From Verrucomicrobiota bacterium (GTDB lineage: Bacteria > Verrucomicrobiota > Verrucomicrobiia > Limisphaerales > AV2), in NCBI GenBank assembly GCA_003219345.1, contig QHOP01000291.1, positions 1-6,478 on the forward strand: DNA of 6,478 nt. The letters are read 5' to 3'. Under the pieces are notes generated by a model. It made no database searches. It was given only the letters and a program-made list of their open reading frames with translations, and had not been told where the DNA came from. Shown one piece after another: positions 5,965 through 6,478 of this stretch. Both the position numbers and the translations under genes were made by a program. Each line of letters opens with the position of its first letter. The first letter of the stretch is position 1.

Positions 5965-6478
5965 TCAATGGCGCTGGATTTGCCTGAGTTGCACAATCAG
6001 TTCGAGTTTCGTTCCGCTGCCGGGGCGGCTGTCCAGCTTAAATTCTCCACCGATGGCCGCGAGCCGTTGCTTCATGTTGGTCAGGCCGTTGCCGCCGGGT
6101 CGTGTGGAGCCGAGCGGAAATCCGCGGCCATTATCCTCAATGGAAATGGTGCAATGAGTCGTGTCCAACGCAACGCGAAACCAGACGACGGGGGCGGCGG
6201 CGTGTTTGGCAATATTATTGAGGGCTTCCTTCACGGTGAGGAAGAGGTTGTGGCGCTCCTCCGTGGTCAGCGGATAAGGCGGCAGGTTGGTCGGGAGATC
6301 CAGGCGACAGCGGATGCCCGCCGTGCGGAGGAAGTCTTGCGCGTATTTGCTGAGGTAATCGACCAGGCTTGAAAGCGTGTCGTGCTTGGGGTTGACCGCC
6401 CAGACGATTTCGTCCATGGCGCGGAAGACTTCGCGCGTGGTGGTCAGGATTTTCCCGATATGCTCACCCGCCCGCTCA
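5965..6478 (-). CDS. Sensor histidine kinase, C-terminal part (cut by window edge)
   Basis: The frame is open to the right edge, so the gene starts outside the window; 170 codons are visible. They cover the end of a HisKA_3-type dimerisation region and a complete GHKL ATPase domain. TTREVFRAMDEIVWAVNP follows the (unseen) phosphoacceptor helix, as in NarX/DesK-type kinases. The N-box is VKEALNNIAKHA (visible residues 82-93), the G1 box is IEDNGRGF (113-120), the G2 region is GGNGLTNMKQRL (128-139), and GSGTKLEL (153-160) closes the fold. All ATP-binding landmarks look intact. An internal ATG at 6417 is not a credible start because conserved sequence continues upstream of it. This family pairs with NarL-type regulators, and one follows 16 bases downstream. 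The input domain is not in view; in Verrucomicrobia such kinases often carry large periplasmic sensor regions, but that cannot be checked here. Confidence 0.92.
   Translation of the reverse strand, partial: ERAGEHIGKILTTTREVFRAMDEIVWAVNPKHDTLSSLVDYLSKYAQDFLRTAGIRCRLDLPTNLPPYPLTTEERHNLFLTVKEALNNIAKHAAAPVVWFRVALDTTHCTISIEDNGRGFPLGSTRPGGNGLTNMKQRLAAIGGEFKLDSRPGSGTKLELIVQLRQIQRH

Overview
This window is GC-rich bacterial DNA. It carries the export end of an exopolysaccharide locus next to a PEP-CTERM surface protein, facing a two-component signalling pair on the opposite strand. The PEP-CTERM protein has the style of the large paralogous families found in Verrucomicrobia of the Pedosphaera/Limisphaerales type: an N-terminal 'FQNLDFDSA' and 'LPGW' pattern, a 'DVSAFAGQTVQLKF' strand and a PEP-helix-RRRR tail. 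The unusual Wzz/Wza fusion and the short sensor kinase core with 'MDEIVWAVNP' fit that assignment. The taxonomic call is an inference from protein style, not from a marker gene.

Layout: positions 1-109 are a leader with a small perfect hairpin. A PEP-CTERM protein (110-826, +) follows. The gap 827-1101 contains no credible gene but holds two long interrupted palindromes (848-897 and 988-1029). Next is a large gene (1102-4194, +). It encodes in one polypeptide a Wzz-type chain-length/co-polymerase region, a decayed tyrosine-kinase-like P-loop domain, a third membrane segment and a Wza-like periplasmic export module. Overlapping its stop by four bases (ATGA) is a second Wza-like gene, encoding a lipoprotein (4191-5274, +). 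It is broken near 4609, where roughly 80 bases present in the paralogous domain are missing and the frame shifts. On the minus strand, a sensor histidine kinase (cut by the right edge, 6478 to 5965) is followed after 16 bases by a NarL/LuxR-type response regulator (5948-5319). The two sets of genes converge across a 44-base gap.

How they could work together: the fusion would sit in the inner membrane, control polymer length through its Wzz domain, and present its Wza-like domain in the periplasm. There it could dock with or substitute for the outer-membrane Wza lipoprotein encoded next. The PEP-CTERM protein is a likely exosortase substrate that would reach the surface in the same kind of exopolysaccharide setting; no exosortase lies in the window. 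The kinase/regulator pair may control this locus, but only position supports that.

The most notable points are the Wzz-pseudokinase-Wza fusion, the loss of the nucleotide-binding residues in its kinase-like domain, the frame-breaking deletion in the second export gene, and the palindromes between genes 1 and 2.
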